From: Chloroflexia bacterium | GTDB lineage: Bacteria > Chloroflexota > Chloroflexia > Thermomicrobiales > UBA6265 | Length of the DNA: 8,287 bases | NCBI GenBank assembly: GCA_013698305.1 | Contig: JACCVC010000044.1 | Coordinates: 1 to 8,287 of the forward strand | Reading direction: 5' to 3' | In this document: one piece after another, positions 1-6,424 of the stretch | How the letters are laid out: the number at the start of each line of letters is the position of its first letter | Numbering within the stretch: position 1 is the first letter of the stretch | Position numbers and translations under genes: made by a program | Notes under the pieces: model-generated | What the model saw: only the letters and a program-made list of their open reading frames with translations | Told to the model about the DNA's origin: nothing | The model's database searches: none

Positions 1-36
1 TTAGCTACAAGCAGTGTAGGTCAGGATTGACATGAT

Positions 37-43
37 GAGAGGA
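37..43 (+). promoter_or_regulatory. Ribosome binding site of cofE
   Basis: A purine-rich GAGAGGA lies 8 nt before a TTG codon at position 52. This spacing supports the non-ATG start. The nearby ATG codons at 32 and 35 are in another frame that stops at 53-55, so they cannot start cofE. Confidence 0.6.
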
Positions 44-51
44 ACTCACCG

Positions 52-813
52 TTGAGCGACAGCGTTCCGATCACGATTATCCCGATCACGGGGTTGCCGG
101 AGATCACGCCCGGCGATCCGATCGGCACGATGATCGCCGAACAAATCGACCGCCAGGCGGAAGGTTTGCAAGCCGGCGACATCGTCGTGGTCACCCACAA
201 GATCGTCAGCAAGGCCGAAGGGCAGCTGGTAGAACTGGAGACGGTATCGCCATCGCCGCTCGCCGCAGCCTTCGCCAGCCGCCACGGCAAGGATGCCCGG
301 CAAGTGGAGGTGGTGCTGCGCGAGTCGCGCCGGATCGTGCGAATGGACCGGGGACACATCATCTCGGAAACCCGGCAGAGGTTCATCTGCGCCAACGCCG
401 GGGTTGACGCATCCAATGTCGAGAGCGGTATCGTCACCCTTTTGCCACGCGACCCGGACGCTTCCGCTCGGCGGATTCGCGAGGCGCTCGCCGACGGGCG
501 AGAGGATTTCGGCGTGATCATCACCGATTCGTTTGGGCGACCGTGGCGCAACGGCATCGTCAACGTCGCGATCGGCGTCAGTGGCATCGCGCCACTTGCC
601 GACTACCGGGGACAGCACGATCCCAGCGGGCACGAGTTGCGATCGACCGTGCTGGCTGTCGCGGATGAGCTCGCGTCGGCGGCGGAACTGGTGATGCACA
701 AGCTTCAGGCGGTGCCCGTGGCCGTGATTCGTGGCTATCAATGGCAGGTGACGTGCGAGCCAGGTACCGGGCAGGATCTCGTGATGCCTGCCGACCGGGA
801 TCTGTTCCGATAG
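52..813 (+). CDS. cofE: Coenzyme F420-0:L-glutamate ligase (CofE)
   Basis: This 253-residue cytoplasmic enzyme adds gamma-linked L-glutamate to F420-0 using GTP, the tail-building step of cofactor F420 synthesis. It shows the family's N-terminal block GDIVVVTHKIVSKAEG (residues 42-57), a central HGKD/ESRRIVRM segment, the ISETRQRFICANAGVDASN stretch, and the block DSFGRPWRNG (159-168) followed by GVSGIAPLADYRG. The C-terminal ADELASAAELVMHK helix is also typical. The length matches stand-alone CofE, so the C-terminal nitroreductase-like domain of actinobacterial FbiB is absent and that reductase step must be encoded elsewhere. The start is TTG with a good ribosome binding site. An F420-using dehydrogenase follows on the same strand, which fits the assignment. 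Family recognition is by memory of motifs. The family is clear, but the number of glutamates added cannot be read from sequence. Confidence 0.93.
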   Translation: MSDSVPITIIPITGLPEITPGDPIGTMIAEQIDRQAEGLQAGDIVVVTHKIVSKAEGQLVELETVSPSPLAAAFASRHGKDARQVEVVLRESRRIVRMDRGHIISETRQRFICANAGVDASNVESGIVTLLPRDPDASARRIREALADGREDFGVIITDSFGRPWRNGIVNVAIGVSGIAPLADYRGQHDPSGHELRSTVLAVADELASAAELVMHKLQAVPVAVIRGYQWQVTCEPGTGQDLVMPADRDLFR

Positions 814-872
814 ACGGGCGCGTTGGTCGATGTTCCTCGTGTGGTCTGCTACATACCACGTCACCAGAAATA

Positions 873-916
873 TGTCATTCTGAGCCGAGGACTAACGCCC
901 TCGGCTCAGAATGACA
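873..916. repeat. Perfect 18-bp inverted repeat with 8-nt loop between cofE and fgd
   Basis: The left arm at 873-890 (TGTCATTCTGAGCCGAGG) and the right arm at 899-916 are exact reverse complements separated by ACTAACGC. No T-run follows on either strand, so it is not a classical Rho-independent terminator, although the stem is strong enough to affect transcript ends. The TGTCATTCTGAGC end resembles a dispersed palindrome I recall as common in Chloroflexota and several other phyla; such copies often give spurious translated peptides beginning CHSE. I infer a dispersed repeat copy. It lies about 60 bp after the cofE stop and 63 bp before the fgd start. Confidence 0.75.
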
Positions 917-963
917 ATAGGGTTGCGGCTGAGTGCGCAGCCTGACCGACGATTTATGACAGT

Positions 964-969
964 AAAGGA
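964..969 (+). promoter_or_regulatory. Ribosome binding site of fgd
   Basis: AAAGGA lies 10 nt before the ATG at 980. It supports this start, which also gives the family-typical N terminus beginning GYAASFEQF. Confidence 0.55.
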
Positions 970-979
970 CATTTAACCA

Positions 980-1972
980 ATGGCGCAGGGAATCACAGGC
1001 TACGCGGCATCGTTCGAGCAGTTTCACCCTACCGACCTGCTGACCTACAGCAAGCGAGCCGAGCAAGCCGGATTCGGCGCAGTGATGGCGTCGGATCATT
1101 TCCACCCTTGGACCCCCAGCCAGGGGCAGTCGGCATTCGTCTGGTCGTGGATGGGCGCGTTGGGCGTTTCGACGCAGATGAAATTTGGCACTGGCGTGAC
1201 GCCGCCCGGATACCGCTACCACCCGGCGGTGCTGGCGCAGGCGGGTGCGACGCTGGAGGCAATGTTCCCCGGTCGGTTCTTTCTCGGCCTGGGGGCGGGC
1301 GAGGCGCTCAATGAGCATATCGTCGGCGAATACTGGCCGGAAGCGCCGGTGCGGCTGGAACGCCTGATGGAGTCGATCGAGATCATCCAGCGCCTGTTCG
1401 AGGGCAAGGTCGTCAAGCATCGCGGCAAGCACTTCAACGTCGAGAGCGCCCGGCTTTACACGCTGCCGGACAAGGCGCCTCCCGTCTATGTCGCGACCTC
1501 TGGTCCGATCATGGCCAAGCGGACGGGCAAGCACACCGACGGCATCATCACCGTCGGCGCGGCGGACGAGAAGCTGAAGATGCTGATGGATCGGTTCGAG
1601 AAGGGCGCGAAGGAAGCGGGCAAGGACCCTGCCTCGATGCCGAGGATGCTTCAGGTCAAGGTCTCGGTCGCCGAGACCGACGATGAAGCGGTCGAGGGTG
1701 CGGTTCGGGACTGGCCCAACGGCGGCATGAACTTTCCCAAGGCAGACATCCGCAACCCGGAGGACTTCGAGGCGATGGCGAAGCTGGTCCGGCCAGAGAA
1801 CTTCAAAAACCGGGTGCTGATGACCAGCAACCTCGACGAGCACGTGGGTTACCTGCAGCACTTCATCGACCTGGGCTTTGGCGAGATCTACGTCCACAAC
1901 GTCAACCGCAACCAGGAGGCGTTCATCGAGGCCTATGGCAAGCATGTGATCCCGAACCTGACCTGGTCGTGA
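980..1972 (+). CDS. fgd: F420-dependent glucose-6-phosphate dehydrogenase-like LLM-class oxidoreductase
   Basis: This 330-residue TIM-barrel enzyme belongs to the luciferase-like F420 family. FGD proteins oxidise glucose-6-phosphate to 6-phosphogluconolactone and reduce F420 to F420H2, supplying reduced cofactor in the cytoplasm. The N terminus (GYAASFEQF) matches FGD. Asp39, His40 and Trp44 in SDHFHPW line up with the active-site residues known from Mycobacterium FGD1. Glu108 in the GLGAGEALNE motif corresponds to its catalytic Glu109. The RYHPAVLAQA, FPGRFFLGLG and PPVYVATSGP blocks are also family features. The length equals that of characterised FGDs. It follows cofE on the same strand, consistent with an F420 locus, but the 166-bp gap with a strong palindrome means co-transcription is uncertain. 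Related enzymes use other sugar phosphates or hydroxymycolates, and I could not settle the phosphate-binding residues. The F420 family is therefore firmer than the exact substrate. Confidence 0.85.
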   Translation: MAQGITGYAASFEQFHPTDLLTYSKRAEQAGFGAVMASDHFHPWTPSQGQSAFVWSWMGALGVSTQMKFGTGVTPPGYRYHPAVLAQAGATLEAMFPGRFFLGLGAGEALNEHIVGEYWPEAPVRLERLMESIEIIQRLFEGKVVKHRGKHFNVESARLYTLPDKAPPVYVATSGPIMAKRTGKHTDGIITVGAADEKLKMLMDRFEKGAKEAGKDPASMPRMLQVKVSVAETDDEAVEGAVRDWPNGGMNFPKADIRNPEDFEAMAKLVRPENFKNRVLMTSNLDEHVGYLQHFIDLGFGEIYVHNVNRNQEAFIEAYGKHVIPNLTWS

Positions 1973-2027
1973 TGACGACGTAGCCGGCCATGGGAGAAGA
2001 AACGAACCGAGCAATACAGAGGCGGCG

Positions 2028-2684
2028 TTACGGGTTTCCCGTTCGTTCCAGCAGCGCCTCGCCCTCGGCGACAGCGGTCTCCGTATCCATCTGCGACAGA
2101 ATCACCGACCGGACGATTCCATCGGCGTCAATGAAGACGTGGGTAGGAAAGTTGCGGATCTCCCACGTCTCCGCAGTTTCGAACAGGTCGGGGAACGCCT
2201 CGGGGTCGGCGACCGCCGCCAGGAAGTTCGGGTCCACCGCGATCGGGAAGGTCGCGCCAACCCGATCCGCGTAGGCCACCGATTCCCGCGGATCCTCCTT
2301 TAACGAGACGCCGATCATCTTCACGCCCTGCGGCTCGAGAATCTGCCAGGCCGCCTGCAATTCTGGCATCTCGGCACGGCACGGCGCGCACCACGCCCCC
2401 CAGAAGTTAAGCCAGACCGGTTGCCCTTTCAGTTCTGACAGCCGCATGATCTCACCGTCGGCGTAGAGCGTCATGAACTCCGGCGCTGGCTCACCCACGC
2501 TCGGCAGCAACGCGCTGTTGACGCCGCCCTGCCCAAGCTGTCCAGCGCCCTGGTCCCGCGCGATCCAGATTGCGCCGAAGATGATCACCAACGCCACGGC
2601 TCCGACGATGCCTGCTTGTTGAAGCCGGGAGGGACCGGAAGCGGGCTCGGCGGTCACTGCATTGTCATGGGTCAGGTCAGTCAC
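2028..2684 (-). CDS. resA: Membrane-anchored TlpA/ResA-like thiol-disulfide oxidoreductase
   Basis: This 218-residue protein is predicted to act on the outer face of the membrane, reducing the heme-binding cysteines of apocytochrome c before heme attachment. A single N-terminal membrane anchor spans about residues 25-42, followed by a Gly/Gln-rich linker. The thioredoxin fold contains WCAPC (98-102) with active cysteines Cys99 and Cys102. The cis-proline is Pro180 in NFPTHVFIDADG. About ten extra residues (near 155-172) precede the cis-Pro strand compared with a minimal ResA. The start is GTG, with a weak GGAA about 6 nt upstream; the predicted anchor follows this start directly. It is the last gene of the cytochrome c maturation cluster but is 252 bp from ccsA, so it may have its own promoter. 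TlpA-like paralogues can have other thiol targets, so the ResA role rests partly on context. Confidence 0.85.
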   Translation of the reverse strand: MTDLTHDNAVTAEPASGPSRLQQAGIVGAVALVIIFGAIWIARDQGAGQLGQGGVNSALLPSVGEPAPEFMTLYADGEIMRLSELKGQPVWLNFWGAWCAPCRAEMPELQAAWQILEPQGVKMIGVSLKEDPRESVAYADRVGATFPIAVDPNFLAAVADPEAFPDLFETAETWEIRNFPTHVFIDADGIVRSVILSQMDTETAVAEGEALLERTGNP

Positions 2685-2744
2685 CGAGGATTCCAGACGT
2701 AAGTGTTCGGGTTTAAAGGAGCGGATTGTACGAACCTGGACGGC

Positions 2745-2777
2745 GTAGGGGCGGACCTCCGCAGGAGTCGTCCGCCC
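2745..2777 (+). repeat. Single REP-like GTAG hairpin between ccsA and resA
   Basis: A GTAG head (2745-2748) is followed by the stem arm GGGCGGAC (2749-2756) and its exact complement GTCCGCCC (2770-2777). Inside, CTCC and GGAG form a second 4-bp stem around a GCA loop, with a 2-nt TC bulge. A 5' GTAG joined to an imperfect hairpin is the described signature of REP sequences recognised by RAYT transposases. The same layout (GTAG, N, GGC, N, GA, Y, C) recurs twice at 7225-7297. No inverted partner is seen nearby. The rest of the 2685-2936 gap has only small GC-rich stems and no convincing gene. Confidence 0.6.
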
Positions 2778-2936
2778 GGCGTGCGCGAACGCGCGCGCAA
2801 TGGTCTCGAATCACACTATTCCCTCGCCTAACCGATATCGTCACATGCGCGCCATTTCGGCCTGTCCGCCGAAAGCGGCGAACCGGGTCGATATCCTTCG
2901 GAATTGACCCCTATGGATGTCGACCAATACTGCGGG

Positions 2937-3839
2937 TCAGACGCCACCGTACGAATGCAGCCCGCCGAAAAAGTAGTTGCCGTAGTAGGTGAAGATCACG
3001 GCGGCGAACCCGATCAGCAGGATGATCGCGCTGCGGTTTCCGCGCCAGCCACGAAGGGTACGGGTGTGCAGGTACACGGCGTAGACGAGCCACGTAAACA
3101 GCGCCGCCGTCTCCTTGGGATCCCACGACCAGTAGACTCCCCAGGCATCGTGGGCCCAGACCGAGCCCAGGATCAGCACCAGCGACAGCAGCGGAAAGCC
3201 GATGGTCACGGCGCGAAAGGCGACGTCGTCGAGCATCTCCAGGCTTGGCAGCCAGCGGATGTTGCGCTTGCTCTTGACGAGATAGAGAATCGCGGCGGCG
3301 AACGACACGGCGAACGTCGCGTAGGCGAAGATCGCCGAGGAGACGTGCGCGGTCATGATCGGGCCGGCCTGGAGGGCCGGAATCAGCGGCGTGATCTCGC
3401 GCAGGTCGGCGGGCAGCGACCAGATGTACAGCGTCATGCCGAAGCCGATGGTGGCCACGATCGCGCCAAGGTGCCGGATGCCGTAAATGCGCTCGAAGAT
3501 CAGGTACATGATGCTGATCGCCAGCACGAACATGAGCGAGAACTCATACATGTTGGAGAGCGGCAACCGCTCAGCCGCGATGGTGCGGAACAGGACCGCG
3601 AGGAAGGCGAAGACCCCGCCGAACCATGTCAGCAACGTGCCGAACTGTCCCGCCCCGATGTTGCCGGGCAGAAAGTCGGCGGTGCTGCTGGTGACCGTCG
3701 TGCCCGTCGATGTGGTCATCGTCGCGCGGCGAACTCGCACGCGCCCGACCGCGTAGAGCATGTAGCTCAGTGACGCCACGCCGAGGGCGAGCGACGAGGC
3801 GGCAAAACTGTAAAACGACATTTGGACCAGGGTTTCCAT
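2937..3839 (-). CDS. ccsA: Cytochrome c maturation heme-handling protein CcsA (ResC; also named CcsB)
   Basis: This 300-residue polytopic membrane protein belongs to the WWD heme-handling family (Pfam Cytochrom_C_asm). With ResB it forms the System II synthase that moves heme across the membrane and ligates it to CxxCH motifs. The tryptophan-rich signature is WGVYWSWDPKET (residues 233-244). His165 in the TAHVSS segment and His295 in the C-terminal GGLHSYGGV are plausible external heme ligands flanking that loop. Several hydrophobic segments are visible. The frame stays open upstream to a GTG at 3953, but those extra 38 residues are polar and unlike the family. The ATG at 3839 has a good ribosome binding site and starts just before the first hydrophobic segment, so I chose it. 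It lies 163 bp after resB. Naming differs between databases: the same family is called CcsA, ResC or CcsB. Confidence 0.93.
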   Translation of the reverse strand: METLVQMSFYSFAASSLALGVASLSYMLYAVGRVRVRRATMTTSTGTTVTSSTADFLPGNIGAGQFGTLLTWFGGVFAFLAVLFRTIAAERLPLSNMYEFSLMFVLAISIMYLIFERIYGIRHLGAIVATIGFGMTLYIWSLPADLREITPLIPALQAGPIMTAHVSSAIFAYATFAVSFAAAILYLVKSKRNIRWLPSLEMLDDVAFRAVTIGFPLLSLVLILGSVWAHDAWGVYWSWDPKETAALFTWLVYAVYLHTRTLRGWRGNRSAIILLIGFAAVIFTYYGNYFFGGLHSYGGV

Positions 3840-3846
3840 AGGCTTG

Positions 3847-3854
3847 CTCTTCTC
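3847..3854 (-). promoter_or_regulatory. Ribosome binding site deciding the ccsA start
   Basis: On the minus strand GAGAAGAG lies 7 nt before the ATG at 3839. It favours this start over the longer in-frame GTG at 3953. Confidence 0.5.
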
Positions 3855-3914
3855 GCAATGTGCATGGAACGACGAAGCCGAGAGGTGACATTCTCCGGGA
3901 CGATACATCCCCTT

Positions 3915-3928
3915 CGCTATGCATAGCG
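3915..3928. promoter_or_regulatory. 14-bp perfect palindrome upstream of ccsA, possible operator
   Basis: CGCTATGCATAGCG is a perfect two-fold symmetric sequence with no spacer, 76 bp before the ccsA start and inside the resB-ccsA gap. Spacerless palindromes of this size are often dimeric regulator sites, but no regulator is encoded here and no matching copy was found before ccdA. The function is inference. Confidence 0.25.
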
Positions 3929-3954
3929 TCAGCACAGGCTCCAGGTCGTCCACT

Positions 3955-3988
3955 ACCTGCCGATGTCGTCACTCAACCGGCGGCAGGT
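3955..3988. repeat. Inverted repeat downstream of resB (8-bp arms)
   Basis: ACCTGCCG (3955-3962) and CGGCAGGT (3981-3988) are exact complements with an 18-nt spacer, starting 14 bp after the resB stop on the minus strand. It could form a 3'-end or processing hairpin. The long loop and lack of a U-run argue against a classical terminator. Confidence 0.35.
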
Positions 3989-4002
3989 GTGTGAAGACCA
4001 TT

Positions 4003-5493
4003 CTACCGGGTTTCCTCGTCGTCGGACTCCTGGCTCGCGTCGTCGTGCCAGTTTCCCTCGTGGTCCGGACGCTTGATGGTGGGCGTGGTATGGAAGCGCT
4101 CGCCTGCACGTTCCGCCATGCTGAAGAACTCCTTCTTGCCGCCCCAGTCCCGCTTGGCGAGTGGCGTCATCGTGAGTGTGTTGCCCCCCGCTCCATGGTG
4201 AATGATGCCGCGAACGCGCCGCAGCGGGAAGTAGAACGTCGCTGCCAGCCCCCCGACCAGCAGCACTGACGCGATGAAGAAGATGGGGATACCCGGATTG
4301 TAGGCAACCTGAAGCACCGTAAACCGGGACTCGCGCTCGAACAGCAGCGTCAGATCACCAACCTCCAGCGGCGTTCCCTGATCGAGGACGGCAGTGACGG
4401 GTTCGATGTCGGGATCACTCGTCGAAAGTGGGGCCACCTGCACCCACACTTGACCGCTCTGGAGTTGCAGGGTGTCGAGGTCGGGGCGATTTGCTCGGTC
4501 GGTGTCCGGCGCCACGACCGCGACCTGCACGCCCTCGCTCGGCAGTCGAATCAGTCCCGCAGGAGCGTCGGGATTGCCCCGGAAGTTGAAAAAGCCCATT
4601 TCCAGGCTCTCGTCATAGAGCGTGCGGCCCGATGCGCCGTCGATCAGCAGGTCGACCGAGATTCCGAACCCACCCTGATAGAACGTCGCGACCCCATGAT
4701 TGAGCGGACCGTTGACGGAGATCGACCCCTCCTCGACCGGCTGGCCGTTGTCATAGATCACCACCTCACTCTCGTAATTGCTGGCAATTCCCTCTTGTGT
4801 GTAGTCGTCGGTGAACCGCACCAGCTCGACGCTAAGATCGGTGCCATGGCCGACGCTCTGGGTCTCCCCCTCCGCGACCGCGAAGTTGGTGTCCCGGAAG
4901 CCGTACACCGAGGCGACGATCCCGCCGACGAGGAGCAGGATCAGGGCGAGATGGAATGGGAAGGTGCCGAGCTTGGCCCAGCGGTTCTTGTCGGCGTAAA
5001 AATGCAGGTCATTCCCGACCTGCTCGGTGAAGAATCGGTAGCGCCGCGACGTGAAGATCGACTCCATGCCCTGCCGCAGCTCGTCGAGCGTGCCGGCATG
5101 AGTGAAGCTGGCCTTGACCTCTGCCCGCTCGATGTAGCCCTTCGACGTCCGGATGCGGGGCGCGCTGATCGTGCCCCAGATCGCCGGCAGTCGGTTGACC
5201 GTGCAGACCGCGATGGCGACCGCGATGACGGCGAGCAGGATCGCAAAAATCGGGCTGCCGAACACGTCCCATGCGTACCAGCTGTCGACCAGCGGTTGCA
5301 GGGCGGGCGCGGCGTTGGCCATCCACTGCGGCGCATCACTGCCTCGAAGCGTCCCCAGCAGCACCATCAGCGCCAGCAACGTGATCTCAAGCACGGCCAC
5401 GCGCACGGACGTGAAGAATCGCCAGATCCGGTCGATCATGATCTCGACCGGCGACCGGGATGGTGTTCCATTCGCGACGGTGACCTGCGCCAT
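4003..5493 (-). CDS. resB: Cytochrome c biogenesis protein ResB (Ccs1)
   Basis: This 496-residue membrane protein is the large partner of CcsA in System II cytochrome c synthesis, thought to help channel heme and hold the apocytochrome. Visible membrane segments are near residues 26-48, 80-98 and 178-198, with a fourth near the C terminus (IPIFFIASVLLVGG). Family features include the SVRVAVLEI first helix, DVFGSPIFAILL followed by CTVNRLP (second helix), and NRWAKLGTFPFHLALILLLVGG. His181 in that third segment matches the conserved membrane histidine proposed as a heme ligand. Between the third and fourth segments is a large extracytoplasmic domain of about 220 residues, as expected for ResB. 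The C terminus ends in an acidic tail (DDEETR). The ATG start is preceded only by weak GGA-type sites inside a short direct repeat. The next gene upstream is ccdA, 59 bp away. Confidence 0.93.
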   Translation of the reverse strand: MAQVTVANGTPSRSPVEIMIDRIWRFFTSVRVAVLEITLLALMVLLGTLRGSDAPQWMANAAPALQPLVDSWYAWDVFGSPIFAILLAVIAVAIAVCTVNRLPAIWGTISAPRIRTSKGYIERAEVKASFTHAGTLDELRQGMESIFTSRRYRFFTEQVGNDLHFYADKNRWAKLGTFPFHLALILLLVGGIVASVYGFRDTNFAVAEGETQSVGHGTDLSVELVRFTDDYTQEGIASNYESEVVIYDNGQPVEEGSISVNGPLNHGVATFYQGGFGISVDLLIDGASGRTLYDESLEMGFFNFRGNPDAPAGLIRLPSEGVQVAVVAPDTDRANRPDLDTLQLQSGQVWVQVAPLSTSDPDIEPVTAVLDQGTPLEVGDLTLLFERESRFTVLQVAYNPGIPIFFIASVLLVGGLAATFYFPLRRVRGIIHHGAGGNTLTMTPLAKRDWGGKKEFFSMAERAGERFHTTPTIKRPDHEGNWHDDASQESDDEETR

Positions 5494-5494
5494 G

Positions 5495-5511
5495 TCCAGT
5501 GATTCCAGTGA
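5495..5511 (-). repeat. Short tandem direct repeat at the resB translation start
   Basis: On the minus strand TCACTGGA occurs twice with a single A between, ending 1 nt before the resB ATG. Each copy carries a weak GGA pairing site. It could be chance or a small duplication affecting ribosome binding. Confidence 0.3.
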
Positions 5512-5552
5512 CGAGCGGGCATGATGGGCCCGGTGCGGATGTTGTGTGGTCG

Positions 5553-6299
5553 CTATAGTTCAGGCTCGAACGGTGTCCAGGGCGCGGCGCGGATGATCTC
5601 GGTGAAGATCTGCTCGTAGATGCCGAGCAGCATAATCACGCCGACGCCAATCATGACCGCCCCGCTGATCGTCGTTATCAGCCCAAGCCTGCTGTTGATG
5701 CGGCGGATGATGGTCGGCGCGCTGCCGAACGCCAGCGCCGCCAACATAAAGGGTACTCCCAACCCGAGTGAGTAGGCAGTCAAAAGAAGCGTCGCCCGCT
5801 CGATGCTGCCCTGTCCGACCGCCATCGTCAGGATCGCCCCCAGAATTGGCCCCAGGCATGGTGACCACCCCGCGCCGAAGGTGACGCCGATCAGGAACGA
5901 CGAGGTGACCGTGCCCGGATCGCCCGACGAGACATCGAGCCGGCGCGTGCGGTCCATCCACGGCACGGAAATCCAGCCAAGCTGGTAAAGGCCGAACAGG
6001 ACCAGCAGCACGCCGCCCGCCCGGACCATCCAGAGCCGGTTCTGTTCGATGAAGTCAAGCGACTCCGTAAAGGCCCCCGCGCTTCCGACCGCCGCCCCGA
6101 GGGCGACAAAGACGAGCGAGAAGCCGATTACATAGGCGAGCGCGTTGCGCAGCACCACCGCGCGGACATGCGTACTCGACTCGCCCGCCGAGACACCCGC
6201 GATGTGCGCCAGGTAGATCGGAATCAGGGGGAGAACGCATGGCGACGAAATCGAGAAGATTCCGGCAATAAAGGCGGTGAGCAGCGACACTTCGACCAT
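5553..6299 (-). CDS. ccdA: CcdA-type transmembrane thiol-electron carrier
   Basis: This 248-residue polytopic membrane protein passes electrons from cytoplasmic thioredoxin across the membrane to extracytoplasmic thiol proteins such as ResA. The two conserved halves are visible: SSPCVLPLIPIYL with Cys21, and GAGWSPCLGPILGA with Cys148. These two cysteines form the redox pair. The hydrophobic pattern fits about six membrane helices, and the length is normal for CcdA, without the extra domains of DsbD. It is the first gene of the cytochrome c maturation cluster, with resB 59 bp downstream. Its likely electron acceptor, the WCAPC protein, is the last gene. The ATG start has an AGGG about 8 nt upstream. 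A promoter is expected in the 125-bp region shared with the divergent recO, but no convincing -35/-10 pair was found. Confidence 0.93.
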   Translation of the reverse strand: MVEVSLLTAFIAGIFSISSPCVLPLIPIYLAHIAGVSAGESSTHVRAVVLRNALAYVIGFSLVFVALGAAVGSAGAFTESLDFIEQNRLWMVRAGGVLLVLFGLYQLGWISVPWMDRTRRLDVSSGDPGTVTSSFLIGVTFGAGWSPCLGPILGAILTMAVGQGSIERATLLLTAYSLGLGVPFMLAALAFGSAPTIIRRINSRLGLITTISGAVMIGVGVIMLLGIYEQIFTEIIRAAPWTPFEPEL

Positions 6300-6424
6300 G
6301 CTGTGTACCCTACCACTTGACGAAATCGAGATACAATGGAAGAAACCCCGTCATGCGGTCCGATGGCCGCATCGCCGCCCGATACGCCTCCGGTTCTCCG
6401 CAACTCCACCCCCGAGTCCACCCG

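Noticed and set aside
1..30. Tail of an upstream gene
   Set aside because: Two frames can be read to stops at 28-30 or 33-35, but ten codons without a motif are not enough to call a gene.
27..32. TTGACA resembling a -35 box before cofE
   Set aside because: A matching -10 would fall at about 50-55, on the start codon, where the sequence does not fit.
873..916. Classical Rho-independent terminator for cofE
   Set aside because: The stem is strong but there is no T-tract after it on the plus strand, so repeat copy is the better description.
875..2014. Long minus-strand open frame opposite fgd
   Set aside because: It is antisense to a well-recognised enzyme, has a composition typical of high-GC shadows, and its end is read through the palindrome at 873-916.
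2030..2042. ACGGG-TTT-CCCGT hairpin at the resA stop as a terminator
   Set aside because: The stem is only 5 bp, it lies within the last codons, and no U-run follows on the minus strand.
2904..3773. Plus-strand open frame opposite ccsA
   Set aside because: It is rich in Arg, Gln, Gly and Asp with no recognisable domain, and lies antisense to a clear membrane protein gene.
4450..5502. Plus-strand open frame opposite resB
   Set aside because: A shadow of resB codon structure, with no motif and an antisense position.
6317..6337. TTGACG and TACAAT as a recO promoter
   Set aside because: The two boxes are only 9 nt apart, far short of the usual 16-18, and no alternative -35 lies at the right distance.
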